From: Incurvaria masculella
Lineage: Eukaryota; Arthropoda; Insecta; Lepidoptera; Incurvariidae
NCBI GenBank assembly: GCA_946894095.1
Contig: OX335653.1
Coordinates: 12,033,001-12,097,000 of the forward strand
DNA: 64,000 nucleotides
Direction of reading: 5' to 3'
Part shown: positions 34,768 to 45,130 of the stretch, one piece after another
Layout: every line of letters starts with the position of its first letter
Position numbering within the stretch: the stretch's first letter is position 1
Translations under genes and position numbers: made by a program
Notes under the pieces: model-generated
What the model saw: the letters and a program-made list of their open reading frames with translations, nothing else
Database searches by the model: none
Told to the model about the DNA's origin: nothing

Positions 34768-35088
34768 TTTAGGGTTCCGTACACAAAGGGTGAAAACGGA
34801 ACCCTATTACAAAGCCTCCGCTGTCCGTCCGTCCGTTCGTCCGTCCGTCCGTCAGTCCGTCCGTCCGTCCGTCCGTCCGTCTGTCACAGGGCTGCATCTC
34901 ATGAACCGTAATAGGTAGGCAGCTGAAATTTTCACAGAGTGTGTATTTATTTTGCCGCTACAACAACAAGTAGGTAACATCAAAAAATAATAAAAAATAA
35001 GGGTGGCCCCATACAAAACATTTTTTGGTGTTGATGGTACGGAACCCTTCGTGTGCGAGTCCGACTCGCACTTGACCGGTTTTTGTCA
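34768..35088 (-). repeat. (ACGG)n-type interspersed repeat, full length
   Basis: From 'tttagggttccgtacacaaa' it passes a (GTCC)n tract near 34818-34880, 'cagctgaaattttcacagag' and 'tttgccgctacaacaacaag', and ends in 'ccgactcgcacttgaccggt'. The whole consensus order is present. The inner words AGGGTTCCGTAC and GTACGGAACCCT are inverted with respect to each other. Confidence 0.93.
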
Positions 35089-35248
35089 TACCTCTTGCGC
35101 TCTTATTGGTTAAAATATTTGGCATGCCCTTCTGATTGGTGCAGAAGTGATCGAATACCCTCGCATATTTTCTCACATCTTACGCAGGTTCAGCCCCTCG
35201 TGCCCGACCCTGCACGCGAACAAAATTACATTAGTATGTATTTGACAG

Positions 35249-35513
35249 GGTTACGTACCCAAAGGGTGCCAACGGAACCCTATTACTAAGCCTCCACTGT
35301 CCGTCCGTCCGTCCATCCGTCCGTCCATCCGTCACAGGGCTGTATCTCATGAACCGTAATAGCTGAAATTTTCGCGGAGTATGTATTTATTTCGCCGCTA
35401 TAACAAAAAATTGGTCAAATAAAAAAAAATTACAGGGGGGCTATTTTTGTGTTAAATCTTGTAAGATGGTACGGAACCCTTTATGTGCTAGTCCGACTCG
35501 CACTTGCCGGTTT
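35249..35513 (-). repeat. (ACGG)n-type interspersed repeat, second tandem-oriented copy
   Basis: This has the same orientation and block order as 34768-35088 and lies 160 bp away. It has 'gtccgtccgtccgtccatcc', 'cagggctgtatctcatgaac', and ends 'ccgactcgcacttgccggtt'. Confidence 0.92.
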
Positions 35514-35570
35514 ATGTTGTTGATTTATATCTTCGACAGTCACCGCGATAATGGAAGGACGGGATTACTC

Positions 35571-35865
35571 ACCAAAACGCGTTTGCATGGGGACGGCGGC
35601 GCAGCCACTTTTACTTACAATAAATATTATTTTCATTGAAGGTCTTAAGACAGTGGGAAGGCATTCAAACACAAAACAGCCAATCCACTATCAGAGAGGA
35701 TTGGTTTTCCACCAAGAATTCCACAGAATCCCTCCGATATTCCATCGATACGATCACGGCGACAGATGCGATCGACACGCGAGCACCGGCGGCCGTTATC
35801 TCGACGAATGCTCGTGTTCGCCGCGAATCTTGATCGTCTTATTTATTGGCCGGCTCGTATTTATA
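35571..35865 (-). promoter_or_regulatory. Candidate minus-strand promoter and first exon
   Basis: The minus strand has TATAAATA at 35865-35858 and a TCAAGAT initiator-like site whose A is about 33 bases downstream (35832). An ATG at 35636-35634 follows. Two donors follow: GTAAGT at 35618 (after MKIIFI, phase 0) and GTGAGT at 35570 (after 'MKIIFIVSKSGCAAVPMQTR' and F, phase 1). The phase-1 donor could join in frame to either coding exon at 17367 or 10725. The region is GC-richer than its flanks. Expression evidence is lacking, so this is inference from signals. Confidence 0.35.
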
Positions 35866-36020
35866 GTATTGGCTCGATTACACAACACGATGCCCCCAGG
35901 GTTATGGAGGAGCGATCGTCATCTAACGACCCTTGCTCTGATGAGGGCCCGGTTGTGAGAGTTTAGCCCTGCCTTGGTCGGTAGGTACAGCGGGTCTACT
36001 CATGAGATTCTCACCTGTCT

Positions 36021-36047
36021 TCATTTTTGTCGCGACCTCCTAGTCTA
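36021..36047 (-). mobile_element. Solo end of MITE family I
   Basis: 'catttttgtcgcgacctcct' followed by 'agtct' is the reverse complement of the left terminus seen at 30663, 40197 and 59027. Nothing else of the element is present on either side. Confidence 0.75.
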
Positions 36048-36520
36048 TAAAGACTGTTGACCTACCTCTATTTACATATATTCTCGAAGATTAAATGTTT
36101 TTAAACCCAAAACCGTGTACTTGATTATTTCCGACATTGCGTCCTTTCTCAATATGTTCACTTAAATTGATCAACGAATCGACATTACTCACTGTTGCGG
36201 CAAATCTCGGCGAAAGTCCGGATGTGTCCTCCCTCGGCGCATGCGTGAGGCGCATCTTAGAAAGTTAATGCCATAAATTATGCGGGCATAAAGAAGACGC
36301 TATGAAATCGCTTCCCGGGCGCACATTTATTACTATTGTGCAAAGCAATAAAGTGAAGTGCATAATATAAGTTAGGTACGATATTGGAGGCACAGTTACC
36401 ACGAGGCGGGCTCAGCTCGGCACGTGAACTGTACGTACCTCATCATAGAATAATGTGGATTGCTTCTTCTACAGTGCGCATTGTTTTGAGAATAAATTAC
36501 TTCGATAGGTATTTTTTATG

Positions 36521-37153
36521 AAGAGGATAATGAGGTGATCGAGTTCCATACAATGACTCGTACCTCTTTCCTCAGTCAAAAGAAGATTTTTTTTCGGAAA
36601 TTTATCACAATAAATAAATGTACTAAGAGCTACGTCCTTACGTTTGGTTTTTTTTTTCAATTGTACTTATATTTATGATTTATGCCTCTTGTATAATTTT
36701 TTTTAAGGGAGCATATTGGTTAAGCTATAAAAAAAATAAAAAACCGGCCAAGTACGAGTCGGACTCGCACACGAAGGGTTCCGTACGATCGTACAGGATT
36801 TATAAAAAAAACACGTTTTTTGTATGGGGCCCCCCTTTAATTTTTATTATTTTATAATGTTACATATTTGTTGTTATAGCGGCAAAATAAATACATAATC
36901 TGTGAAAATTTCAGCTTCCTACCTGTTACGGTTCATGAGATACAGCCCTGTGACAGACGGACGGACGGACGGACAGCGGAGGCTTAGTAATAGGGTTCCG
37001 TTTTTACCCTTTGGGTACGGAACCCTAAAAATGCACTGACGTAGCTCTCAGTTGATTGATTCAATGTGCAAATTTTCAGAAAATATTTCTTTATCTGACT
37101 CAGGAAACAGTCACAAGCCATTGTATGAAACTAGATCACCTCATTACCCTCTT
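36521..37153. mobile_element. MITE family F, copy 2, carrying a nested insertion
   Basis: The left end AAGAGGATAATGAGGTGATC and the inverted right end AAGAGGGTAATGAGGTGATC continue for about 57 bp of inverted repeat ('gagttccatacaatgactcg', 'tttcctcagtc'). An (ACGG)n-type repeat occupies 36738-37029. Without it the element would be about 340 bp, like copy 1. The copy at 42780-43545 shows the site before that insertion. Confidence 0.85.
36738..37029 (+). repeat. (ACGG)n-type repeat nested in MITE family F
   Basis: It has complete ends: 'aaaccggccaagtacgagtc' at the left, 'gggtacggaaccctaaaa' at the right, and (GACG)n near 36954-36975. Its boundaries are defined by comparison with the uninterrupted copy: 'ctataaaaaaa' on the left and 'aatgcactgacgtagctctc' on the right correspond to 'ttataaaaaaatgtatgaacgtagctctc'. 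The insertion is thus in an A run, with no visible target duplication beyond A. Confidence 0.92.
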
Positions 37154-37164
37154 AAGCGTGGCAT

Positions 37165-37560
37165 ATGGGGTAGGCCAGACCCTCACATAAGAGGCGCCCG
37201 ACGAAGCTTATGTGCTTTGGAACGTTCACGGGTACTGCGAAAACCATGCCTACCGGCCAGTTGCTTCTTCACACCATGTTTGAAGGAGAACAGGTTGTGC
37301 TCAGGAGGAAATAGATCGGCAGGTGCATTCCACACTTTACCGACCCTAAGGATCTATAGAATCAGTTGGTTCTTATTATGGGAGAGATCTTACGCGGAGT
37401 AGGCCGGGTGTATTCCCAGCGTACTTCGCGTTGAAAGACGATGGTTGAAAGGGGGAGAGGGTTATGAACCTTCGACGGGCATTATCCATGGTAGAGATGA
37501 TATAACACTGAGACATCCCTACATTCCTTCGGAGTTGGAAGGTCTCTAAATTCAGGGATA
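37165..37560 (+). repeat. Repeat family G, fullest copy
   Basis: It begins 'cctcacataagaggcgcccg' and includes 'ggtactgcgaaaaccatgcc', 'ttcttcacaccatgtttgaa', 'ggatctatagaatcagttgg' and 'cattatccatggtagagatg'. Parts recur at 7650-7745, 13128-13260 and 14400-14638. The class is unknown. It could be a decayed LINE 3' region. Confidence 0.6.
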
Positions 37561-38396
37561 CCTCGGAGTCATCTTCGAGTAGGATTTAAACCGTTTTAAG
37601 AATAATTGATCAACACTGTGTCCATGAGACTTTTGTTTTAAATGAGGACGGGTTTTTTATATCAGAGAGAAAGTTGGTTCTTTTTGCATAGCTTCTATCG
37701 AGGGCCTTGAGCGCGGGGACCGATCGTCAGGGACCACTGAGCCTTTGAGAGGTTTTTTCGTGTGTGTGTTAGTCAACGGGACACTAAGATGCCCCCTGTA
37801 CAAACTCCTCAGTCCCCGGGCAGGTCCGCACACCGGGCACCAGCCGCTCTTGTCCACTATCGAGACGACATCACAGCTCGCAAATGAAATGTACGATTTA
37901 TGGCGAAGTCCCTCGAGAGACGCACGCAACGTCGACAAGCGATAGGTCGACGGCGTTCTGCGGATGCGAGAAGGGCATCTTTAAACTCCTTATCCTGGCC
38001 AGTGAGAGTAACAACTAAATATTATCAAATGTGAAACGGCAATATGTAATTTGCGAATTCAGGGGGAGACCTACCTCCAGCAGTGAAAAGCAAAAGGCTG
38101 AAGAGGAAGAATACGTAATCGCCAATTTATAGATTTCAGAATGTTTGACATGAAAAGGAAATTAAACAAACATATTTTAGTTCGCTTTTACCACCAGATT
38201 TTATCGTTGCGTGTTTACGGGTGGGGGCTCAGGTATCGATTCACAGAGGTGTAATGTAATTTAATAGGGTGTATTATTTGACGATTACATTGTTTAGTGC
38301 GCAATATATATTTATTTCTCACAAATACAAATGACAATAATACAGAACAAAACAAACATGAGAGTTATTTATTCTATTAGTTCGAACCTAAAATAA
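37561..38396. other. No recognised feature
   Basis: Frames near 37657-37945 are short and unsupported. 'gaccgatcgtcagggaccac' and the GC-rich part at 37690-37960 have no splice-supported exon. The last 300 bp are AT-rich up to the mariner insertion site. Confidence 0.35.
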
Positions 38397-38398
38397 TA

Positions 38399-39676
38399 GG
38401 TCGGGGAAAAAGTCTTTTCGCATTATAGTATGTATGAACTTGTAATAAAATCTCTTTGGCTATACTATTTGTATCTGGCTGGTTTTGGTATCATTGAAAG
38501 TTTAAATTTTAAAGAACATAATTCCAAATTCAAATTAGGAAAATGTGTGATTCTCATTTGTTTTTCGTACTGTCAAAATGAGTGAATCTAATGAAGAAAT
38601 TCGATACATTTTAAAATTTACTACAAAAAAGGTAAAAATGCAACGCAAGCCGCGAAAAAAATTTGCGATGTTTATGGACCTAGTGCAGTGTCTGTGAGAG
38701 TAGCACAAATTTGGTTTAAGCGTTTTCAATCCGGAAATTTTGATGTCAAAGATGCACGTCGCTCTGGTCGCCCTATTACGGATAAAATGGATGCCATTTT
38801 TGAAAAAGTGGAGCAAGATCGGCATATCAGTAGTTACGACGTAGCTGAAGAACTAGGAATTGACCACAAAACAGTTTTGGCGCATTTGAAAAAAACTGGG
38901 TACACAAAAAAGCTCGATATTTGGGTACCTCACGAGCTCACTGAAAGAAACCTAATGAACCGTGTACTCATTTGTGATTCTTTATTACGACGTAATGAAA
39001 CCGAACCATTTTTGAAGAAGCTGATAACTGGTGATGAAAAGTGGATCACGTACGACAAGAACGTGCGAAAAAGGTCGTGGTCAAAGGCCGGTCAAGCTTC
39101 ACAGACTGTGGCGAAACCCGGGTTAACTCGCAACAAGGTGATGCTGTGTGTGTGGTGGGATTGGAAGGGCATTATTCATTATGAGCTGTTACCACCAGGC
39201 AGGACCATCGATTCTGAACTCTACTGCAAACAACTGATGAGATTAAAGCAAGAAGTTGAGAGAAAGCGGCCGGAATTAATCAACAGAAGGGGTGTGGTTT
39301 TTCATCATGATAACGCTAGACCTCACACATCTTTAGCCACTCAGCAAAAACTAAGAGAGTTTGGCTGGGAGGTGTTAATGCATCCGCCGTATAGTCCTGA
39401 CCTTGCACCTTCAGATTTCCACCTGTTTAGGTCTCTTCAGAATTCTTTAGGCAGTGTCAGGTTAACATCACGAGAGGACTGCCAAAACCACTTGTCGCGG
39501 TATATTGATCAGAAGTCCCAATATTTCTATAGCAATGGGATCATGTCCCTACCTACAAGATGGCAAAAAGTTATCGAACAAAATGGTACCTACATACTTT
39601 AGTTAAATGTAAATAAACCATATTAAAAAATGTTTTGAATTTTCTTAAAAAATGCGAAGAAACTTTTTCCCCAACC
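38399..39676 (+). mobile_element. mariner transposon, complete, 1278 bp
   Basis: TA target bases flank it at 38397-38398 and 39677-39678. The terminal inverted repeats are GGTCGGGGAAAAAGTCTTTT and GGTTGGGGAAAAAGTTTCTT, each followed by CGCAT, so about 25 bp with three or four mismatches. Length and layout are those of a full mariner. A single frameshift in the transposase gene makes this copy non-autonomous, although its ends may still be mobilised by an active relative. Confidence 0.95.
38578..39602 (+). pseudogene. mariner transposase gene, one frameshift
   Basis: The protein would bind the inverted repeats and cut and paste the element. An ATG at 38578 starts 'MSESNEEIRYILKF', then one base is missing in a T run near 38617-38619. 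From there an open frame runs to the stop at 39600-39602. Helix-turn-helix regions come first, with 'RRSGRP' between them. WVPHEL is followed by the catalytic domain: ITGDEKW (first Asp), HHDNARPH (second Asp) and YSPDLAPSDFHLF (third Asp). Thirty-four residues separate the last two, the mariner D,D34D signature. All three acidic residues are intact, and the length (about 342 codons) is normal for the family. Confidence 0.95.
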
Positions 39677-40196
39677 TATATCTAAAAGTAATTACCTGAG
39701 TTATGGGATGAACACAGGCGTGTGTAACCTAGTAGCCAAAATATTACATTTCCATTTACCAGTTTCTTTATCCAATCGAGGACAAAACATACAAAAAAAC
39801 ATACAGACGAATTAATAACCTCCTCCTTTTTTGAAGTCGGTTAAAAAGAGAGAAGAGAATCGACTGCATTTTAGTCGACGACCAATCGTCGATCGATGTT
39901 GCATAGCGACTAGCGAAGCCGCCTTCGTAACGAGTGGTCGCTGTACTCCGCCGAGATAGCGTCATGACATGGAACTACGCCTACGTTTTGTGCGGATTCT
40001 TCATTCAAGTCACTTTATTTATTTTTTCCTTCCATGACTCACTGATTAATTTCTCTTTTTTTGTTTCTTGAAAACGAGCAATTCAGTCCAATGCAGATGT
40101 AGAGTATTTATTATTTTCATCGTGCTTAGAGGTTTCATTATTAGATATAACTTGTTAGTGATATATTTAAAGAAACTATTAAATTTACTATATATA

Positions 40197-40751
40197 GACT
40201 AGGAGGTCGCGACAAAAATGGTAACGATAACGTAAATGGCTGAAACTGGGTTCACGGGACAAAGATCAACCCTCTGAAGCGAAATGTATCAGTCTGCCTG
40301 CGTCGAGTGGTTGCGTTATGTAGATAAGGCGCCTGAAAAAGTAGTTATGGTGACAAAAAATACAATAAAAATAAATGGATGCAAATGACCAAGCATGAAA
40401 GTATCAGTACATACTTGCCTAGCAATACAATAACTGAACAAATATTTGGTTGCATTTCGTAGTTATAGACGATTTTGGTTACAGATATAACTTTAGGTAT
40501 ATTTAAGTATTTCATTAAAAAACCGACTGGTTGTTGTTGTATAATTAATAGGTATCAATGTTTCCAGACAATCAGTATATTAATCAGCAGGTACATACCA
40601 GCGTCTATTTTAAATAGCCAATCTAGATAACGCAACCACTTGGCATGGGCAGACCGACCCATTTAGTATCAGAGGGTTGGTATCTAACATGTGAACCCAG
40701 ATTCACCCATTTACCTTATCGTGACCGAAAATGTCATGACCTCCCGGAATA
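40197..40751. mobile_element. MITE family I, copy 2 (~555 bp)
   Basis: The left end is GACTAGGAGGTCGCGACAAA and the right end 'aaaatgtcatgacctcccgg' is inverted. 'gggttcacggg' and the inverted 'gtgaacccagattca' close the ~55-bp inverted repeats. Compared with copy 1 it retains an extra segment near 40640-40695 ('cttggcatgggcagaccgac') before the right end. Confidence 0.9.
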
Positions 40752-41814
40752 ATATATTCAATGGCTTTCCTATGGTTTGTTGTTATTTATAACGTCAAAT
40801 TTGATGCCTGGCTACGAGACTTTTCGATTGGCTGTTTTCTGCATTTTTTTTTAATCAGTACCGATTTGAAAAATAAAATGAGAACCTGGAATTAAAACCT
40901 TTATGCAAACAAATACATAAGAATAATATGATGGAAGTGAGTTGAAAAAAAGATGACGCAGATTTTATGCATTTTTTTTTTGTAATCGTTCTCAGTTCTC
41001 AGCTCGAGAAAAACTTTAAAGTTTCTCGGGTGTACTATATGCACTTGATCCAAAACCGTTTTTGTACACGCGAAGCGCATAAACGTTGAGTCCTAGGTAC
41101 AAGAATCCCCTTGGTGAAGATATTGTGCGGTCGCCAGTTCGTTCCAAAGTTGTAGCATGTTTTTAAAATCTGCTTAAAACATTTCCGATTGGAATCTCGC
41201 TGTTCGGAAGCAATTCCGAATCTGGGAAGGGAGCGGGCGGAGGTGCGCGGTTTGCGCGTGCGCGGAAGACAATAACATCTGGCTATGGTAATGCGTAGTG
41301 GCGATCTCTGGCGGAACACGGCAACCGGCGCGGCGACCTGATGCTAGCCGGTGGCCTCGCCGCCGCGCGCCGCCGTGGCGACCGCGACGGCGACAAATCG
41401 TCTGCTGGCTCTCGACACCGACCGATGCGGCGGCGCACATATTCACGGTCGTGCCCGCAGATCACATAAATAAAAGCTTGTCGTGCCGCACCCGTGCGTA
41501 TACCCTATACTGTGATTATTACACTAACACTACAGATAGGCACATAATAAATGCTAATTTTAACGAAATCGTACGAATTTTTTATCATCATTAAAAGTAT
41601 TAATAAATTTAAGTTCTTAGGGAGTTTTGCTAAAAATATGTAGTAATTATAATTAATTTACAAAAAAAATAAGCTTTATAGTTCTCGATCGTTGATTTGT
41701 TTGATTCGTTTTTACCCTCAAACTGGACCAATGTAACTATTGCTCCAGCATTTAATAATAATAAACACATATAATTTAGATTAAATAGTCAATCATGTTG
41801 GAGTCAGTTGGAGT
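40752..41814. other. No gene recognised; GC-rich islet at 41215-41460
   Basis: The islet has frames of 60-98 codons on both strands, caused by base composition. No donor and acceptor pair surrounds a convincing frame. It may be a regulatory islet of the proposed minus-strand locus. Confidence 0.35.
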
Positions 41815-41952
41815 GTGGGAAGACCACCCGCCAGGTGGGAAGACGACATCAAGTGCGTCGGCGGAAAGCAGTGGTTCCGTACCGCTGAGGGCCGGGAGGA
41901 CTGGAGAAGGATTGGAGAGGCGTATGTCCAGCAGTGGACGCAAACACGCTGA
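41815..41952 (+). pseudogene. C-terminus of an RTE-like LINE protein
   Basis: Forty-five codons and a stop encode VGRPPARWEDDIKCVGGKQW, then about 12 residues later 'RRIGEAYVQQWTQTR'. The pattern 'GRPP.RW.DD' and 'EAYVQQW' is the usual end of RTE-clade reverse transcriptase proteins in insects. It is followed by a short (CTGA)n tail at 41949-41961. All upstream coding sequence is missing, a strongly 5'-truncated insertion. Confidence 0.82.
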
Positions 41953-42344
41953 CTGACTGAAATTGTCAAAAGGCCTAGCTCAAACAAGACCTCGCTGGTG
42001 TCTGTGGGCGAGGCAATTGTTTATGGATGTTTGTGTCAAAGGTCACTTCTAATTCCATTAATGTGGAATCCAACTAACACCTGTTTGGGTCTCTCGAACC
42101 GGCTTTATTGCAGCACACATTCGAACGCGTAAACCCGGCGGGTGGCGTATTTATGAAGTTGTGGTGAAAGCAAAAACGGCTGTCAAACTAAATTAAAAGA
42201 TAAGATAATTTGATTATTATAATGTCATTAAACGTTAAGAAGGATCATGAAAATAAGATGTTATAATACAAAATACATAAATGAAAATATTATAATGAGG
42301 CTATTTCGCTATTTTACACTTCAGGTGTTTTTATAAAACTGAAC

Positions 42345-42530
42345 GGAAATTGATGGCCACATGGGAACTACTAGCCTTCTTATAATACACGGCTAATGAA
42401 CTGAACTGGATAAAAAACAGGATATTTTTTATCATCGTATATTCAATGCTGAATGGCTGACGGGAATAACTCTACCACCAAGTAAGCAAAGAAGGGATCT
42501 ACAGTTTTTTTTTGTATAATTCAAACAACG
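42345..42530 (-). mobile_element. 5S-type SINE, degraded body
   Basis: The sequence 'gatggccacatgggaacta', 'gaactggataaaaaacagga' and 'accaccaagtaagcaaagaa' follows the minus-strand SINE order with deletions. Confidence 0.6.
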
Positions 42531-42779
42531 AAAGACTAATACCATAGTCGCTCTTTACGACATGCACGCGGAGATATCAAGTGGGATCATTTGTTTACTT
42601 ATTAATTGCAATAACTACACACATCACATGAGGTTACATTAATTATGTATGTGTTAAGTAGTCACGTAGTTGAAATGAGACCCACACACAGGTGGTTGTA
42701 ATGATCCATGAACATGGCACAAAACAATAATTTAGGCCCTTTTATGTCAAATCCTGATGGTGGTTTTTTTTTCAGAAAA

Positions 42780-43545
42780 AGTTCATAGAACATTATGTAA
42801 AAAAAATGCATATAAATAGAACCTTAGGAGACAAAACGCCCTTAAACATTTTTATACCAATGTTCAGAGGATATAGGATAAGTTATAAAAAAATGTATGA
42901 ACGTAGCTCTCAATTGATTTATTTAAGGTGGCCCAACCCGCTCATTTCCCCATACAAAAGGGGAAAGAAGATCACGCCTATATTTCTTGTCAGAGATCCA
43001 AAATTTTGCTCAATATAGCTTTATTTGATTGAACTAGATTTCTGATGACCATTGGCATAGTAAAATTGTGTTTGGTTTCCAAGTTATAACGTCCGAAAGT
43101 TCGGATTTTTCGCGCGTTTTATACAATAACTTTGGAGTTGGATTACGCAATGATAAAGTAAGAACATCTTAAAAAGATTAGTCATCAGACATAGCTTATT
43201 TAATCAAGATTTATAATCGATTTGGTTTTTGTTAGATTTTTGACTACAGCGGTCGTGGTTTACTTTTAGCTATAAGTCGTTTTGAAATTAAAATTTTCGT
43301 AAATCTTACCAAATCATACACTATGCACATTGTCTTTTTTATGGACAGGTTGCATCTTCCTCATAACGGAGCCTGTCTTATTCTTAGAAACAGAGAAGGT
43401 CCCAGAGCGCAACAGAACGGTTTTGTACCGTGCCCGCAAATGAGTTGAGGCCGCCGGGTTGGGCCACCTTAATGTAAAATATCAGAAACATATTTCTTAA
43501 TTTTAGTGAGGAATCCGGCACGAGTCATTGTATGGAGCTCGACGC
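42780..43545. mobile_element. MITE family F, copy 3, carrying a nested insertion
   Basis: 42875-42926 ('agttataaaaaaatgtatga', 'acgtagctctcaattgattt') and 43469-43545 ('aatgtaaaatatcagaaaca', 'gtcattgtatggagctcg') together match the continuous right half of copy 2 (37030-37153). The 542-bp TTAA MITE at 42927-43468 splits them. The left end near 42780 is uncertain. Confidence 0.75.
42927..43468 (-). mobile_element. TTAA-flanked MITE, family A copy 2 (542 bp)
   Basis: It is bounded by TTAA at 42923-42926 and 43469-43472 with the same 14-bp inverted ends as 5383-5923, and lies in the opposite orientation. Comparison with 37048-37070 shows the pre-insertion site had TCAA or TTAA at this point, so the TTAA flanks are the target duplication. 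Confidence 0.92.
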
Positions 43546-44984
43546 CGCCGCTAAAGTACCTGTTAATTTCGGTTGCCACTTCCATCTTTCGAGCCTGACC
43601 CATCTTTCGATGATTCTGTGCCATAGGTCTTGGTATCTTCTACTTCCCGCAGCGCAAGTTACCCACCGCCGCGGCGCCGCCGCCTCCGGAACCGTTATTC
43701 AATCCGCGGACGTCTAATTGGCGGTGGCGTCGTCCCGAGGACCGCGACCGCCATTTTGTACAATTACGTAAATCTTGTGAACACCCGCTATCCGCCTTCC
43801 CGATGCTGCGGAACCGGGTTTTATTTTCTTCAGCAAACTTTTGACTGGAAAAATTAGTTGCAACTGGAATATTTTCTGGTGAACATTAGATAACACTCTA
43901 TAAACGCATTGTGCCCCATTTGCTAAAGCCATAGGTTTTAACAGCCTGTGTACTTTTCCAATGTCCAGACTTTTTCTATACCGACATTAATAAAAAATAA
44001 TTCAGTTGTTTAGGCGTGAAAACGCAACAGACAGACAGATTCGCATTTCGACTTTCGCATATACAATTGGCATGGATATTGTTTATTCATCACCCCTAGG
44101 TAAAATTAAACTCGAATTTATAAAAATTTCTCATGATTTAGTTTAAAATTCACAGCGAAGAACTGTTAAGAAACATAGCTTGATTTTTTTCAAAGTCTAC
44201 TGATTCAAAAGAGTTTGCTACTCCAGACATACGAGTTATTGGTACTTGCTTGTGTAAATAAATGATTTAAGTTCCTTGCAACATTAATACATGTTAGCAT
44301 ATATTTATCATTGATGATAAAAGAAAAACACGTAAATACACTTAATTAATATGAATTCACGAAACAGTTCATGCCGTATGCAACAGTTCATGACAATGTT
44401 CCGAATTGGAGCAGGCCAGTTCCCGTGACTATGAAACATGTAAAACTTGGCAATACAGAAATTATGAAATAACAACTACATACCTACACACAGTTAAAAT
44501 CAGTTTACCAATGCCATAAGATCTACGCAAGATAAAATACCTAAATAAATATGTTATCATTCGACTCAAGTTGCCGTTTTTTATCGACAATCAAGACATT
44601 GCATTGTAACTGCGGTACAAAATGAACATAACACAAAGGTGATTAAATCTGAGCTTGTAAGTATTGGTCCATTTCTAATCTGATATTTTATAATCAGAGT
44701 CGAATTAACGCGAGACTTCGAGATTGCATCCACATGTTATATCAAATATCAATATGTTATAGTTAATGTCTAATATTAGTTTTTGTCAGAAAAATATTTA
44801 TCGCTTTCAAGCAAAGCTAATAAGATATTATCAGGTTATACCTACATACCTATTGTCAGTGCACTTATTTTGAGTTCATACAAACGATAAGCAACTCGAC
44901 TTACTATTCCAACAATCAATTATCTATCCAGTTTAAAATGGTCATACTGGGATGTAATTCCGTAGCCAATAATTTTAAATCCAT
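43546..44984. other. No gene recognised; GC-rich islet at 43640-43760
   Basis: The islet contains 'gaccgccattttg', a good match to the Pho/YY1-type GCCAT motif, next to a minus-strand ATG that stays open for only 19 codons. The rest is AT-rich. Confidence 0.35.
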
Positions 44985-45130
44985 AACCATAACAAATATA
45001 AATTCGATAATCTATCTGTCCGTCTGTCGCTTTTTAACGCCTAAACCGCTGAACCAATTTTGATGAATTTCGGTTTAGAGATAGTCTTGACCTTGGAAAA
45101 GGAAGAAATTTAAGAAAAGGGATCCTTTCA
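44985..45130 (+). repeat. Helitron-like or other dispersed fragment
   Basis: The phrases 'ctgtccgtctgtcgcttttt', 'aacgcctaaaccgctgaacc' and 'aattttgatgaatttcggtt' resemble internal parts of lepidopteran Helitron-type repeats (compare 48510-48545, 'ctcttaaaccgatgatccga'). No ends are seen. Confidence 0.45.

Noticed and set aside
35551..35958. 135-codon plus-strand frame
   Set aside because: No domain recognised, and the opposite strand holds better signals (TATA box, donors).
36170..36250. Minus-strand exon ending CAACA|GTGAGTAATG
   Set aside because: A good donor, but no acceptor, initiator or convincing frame upstream.
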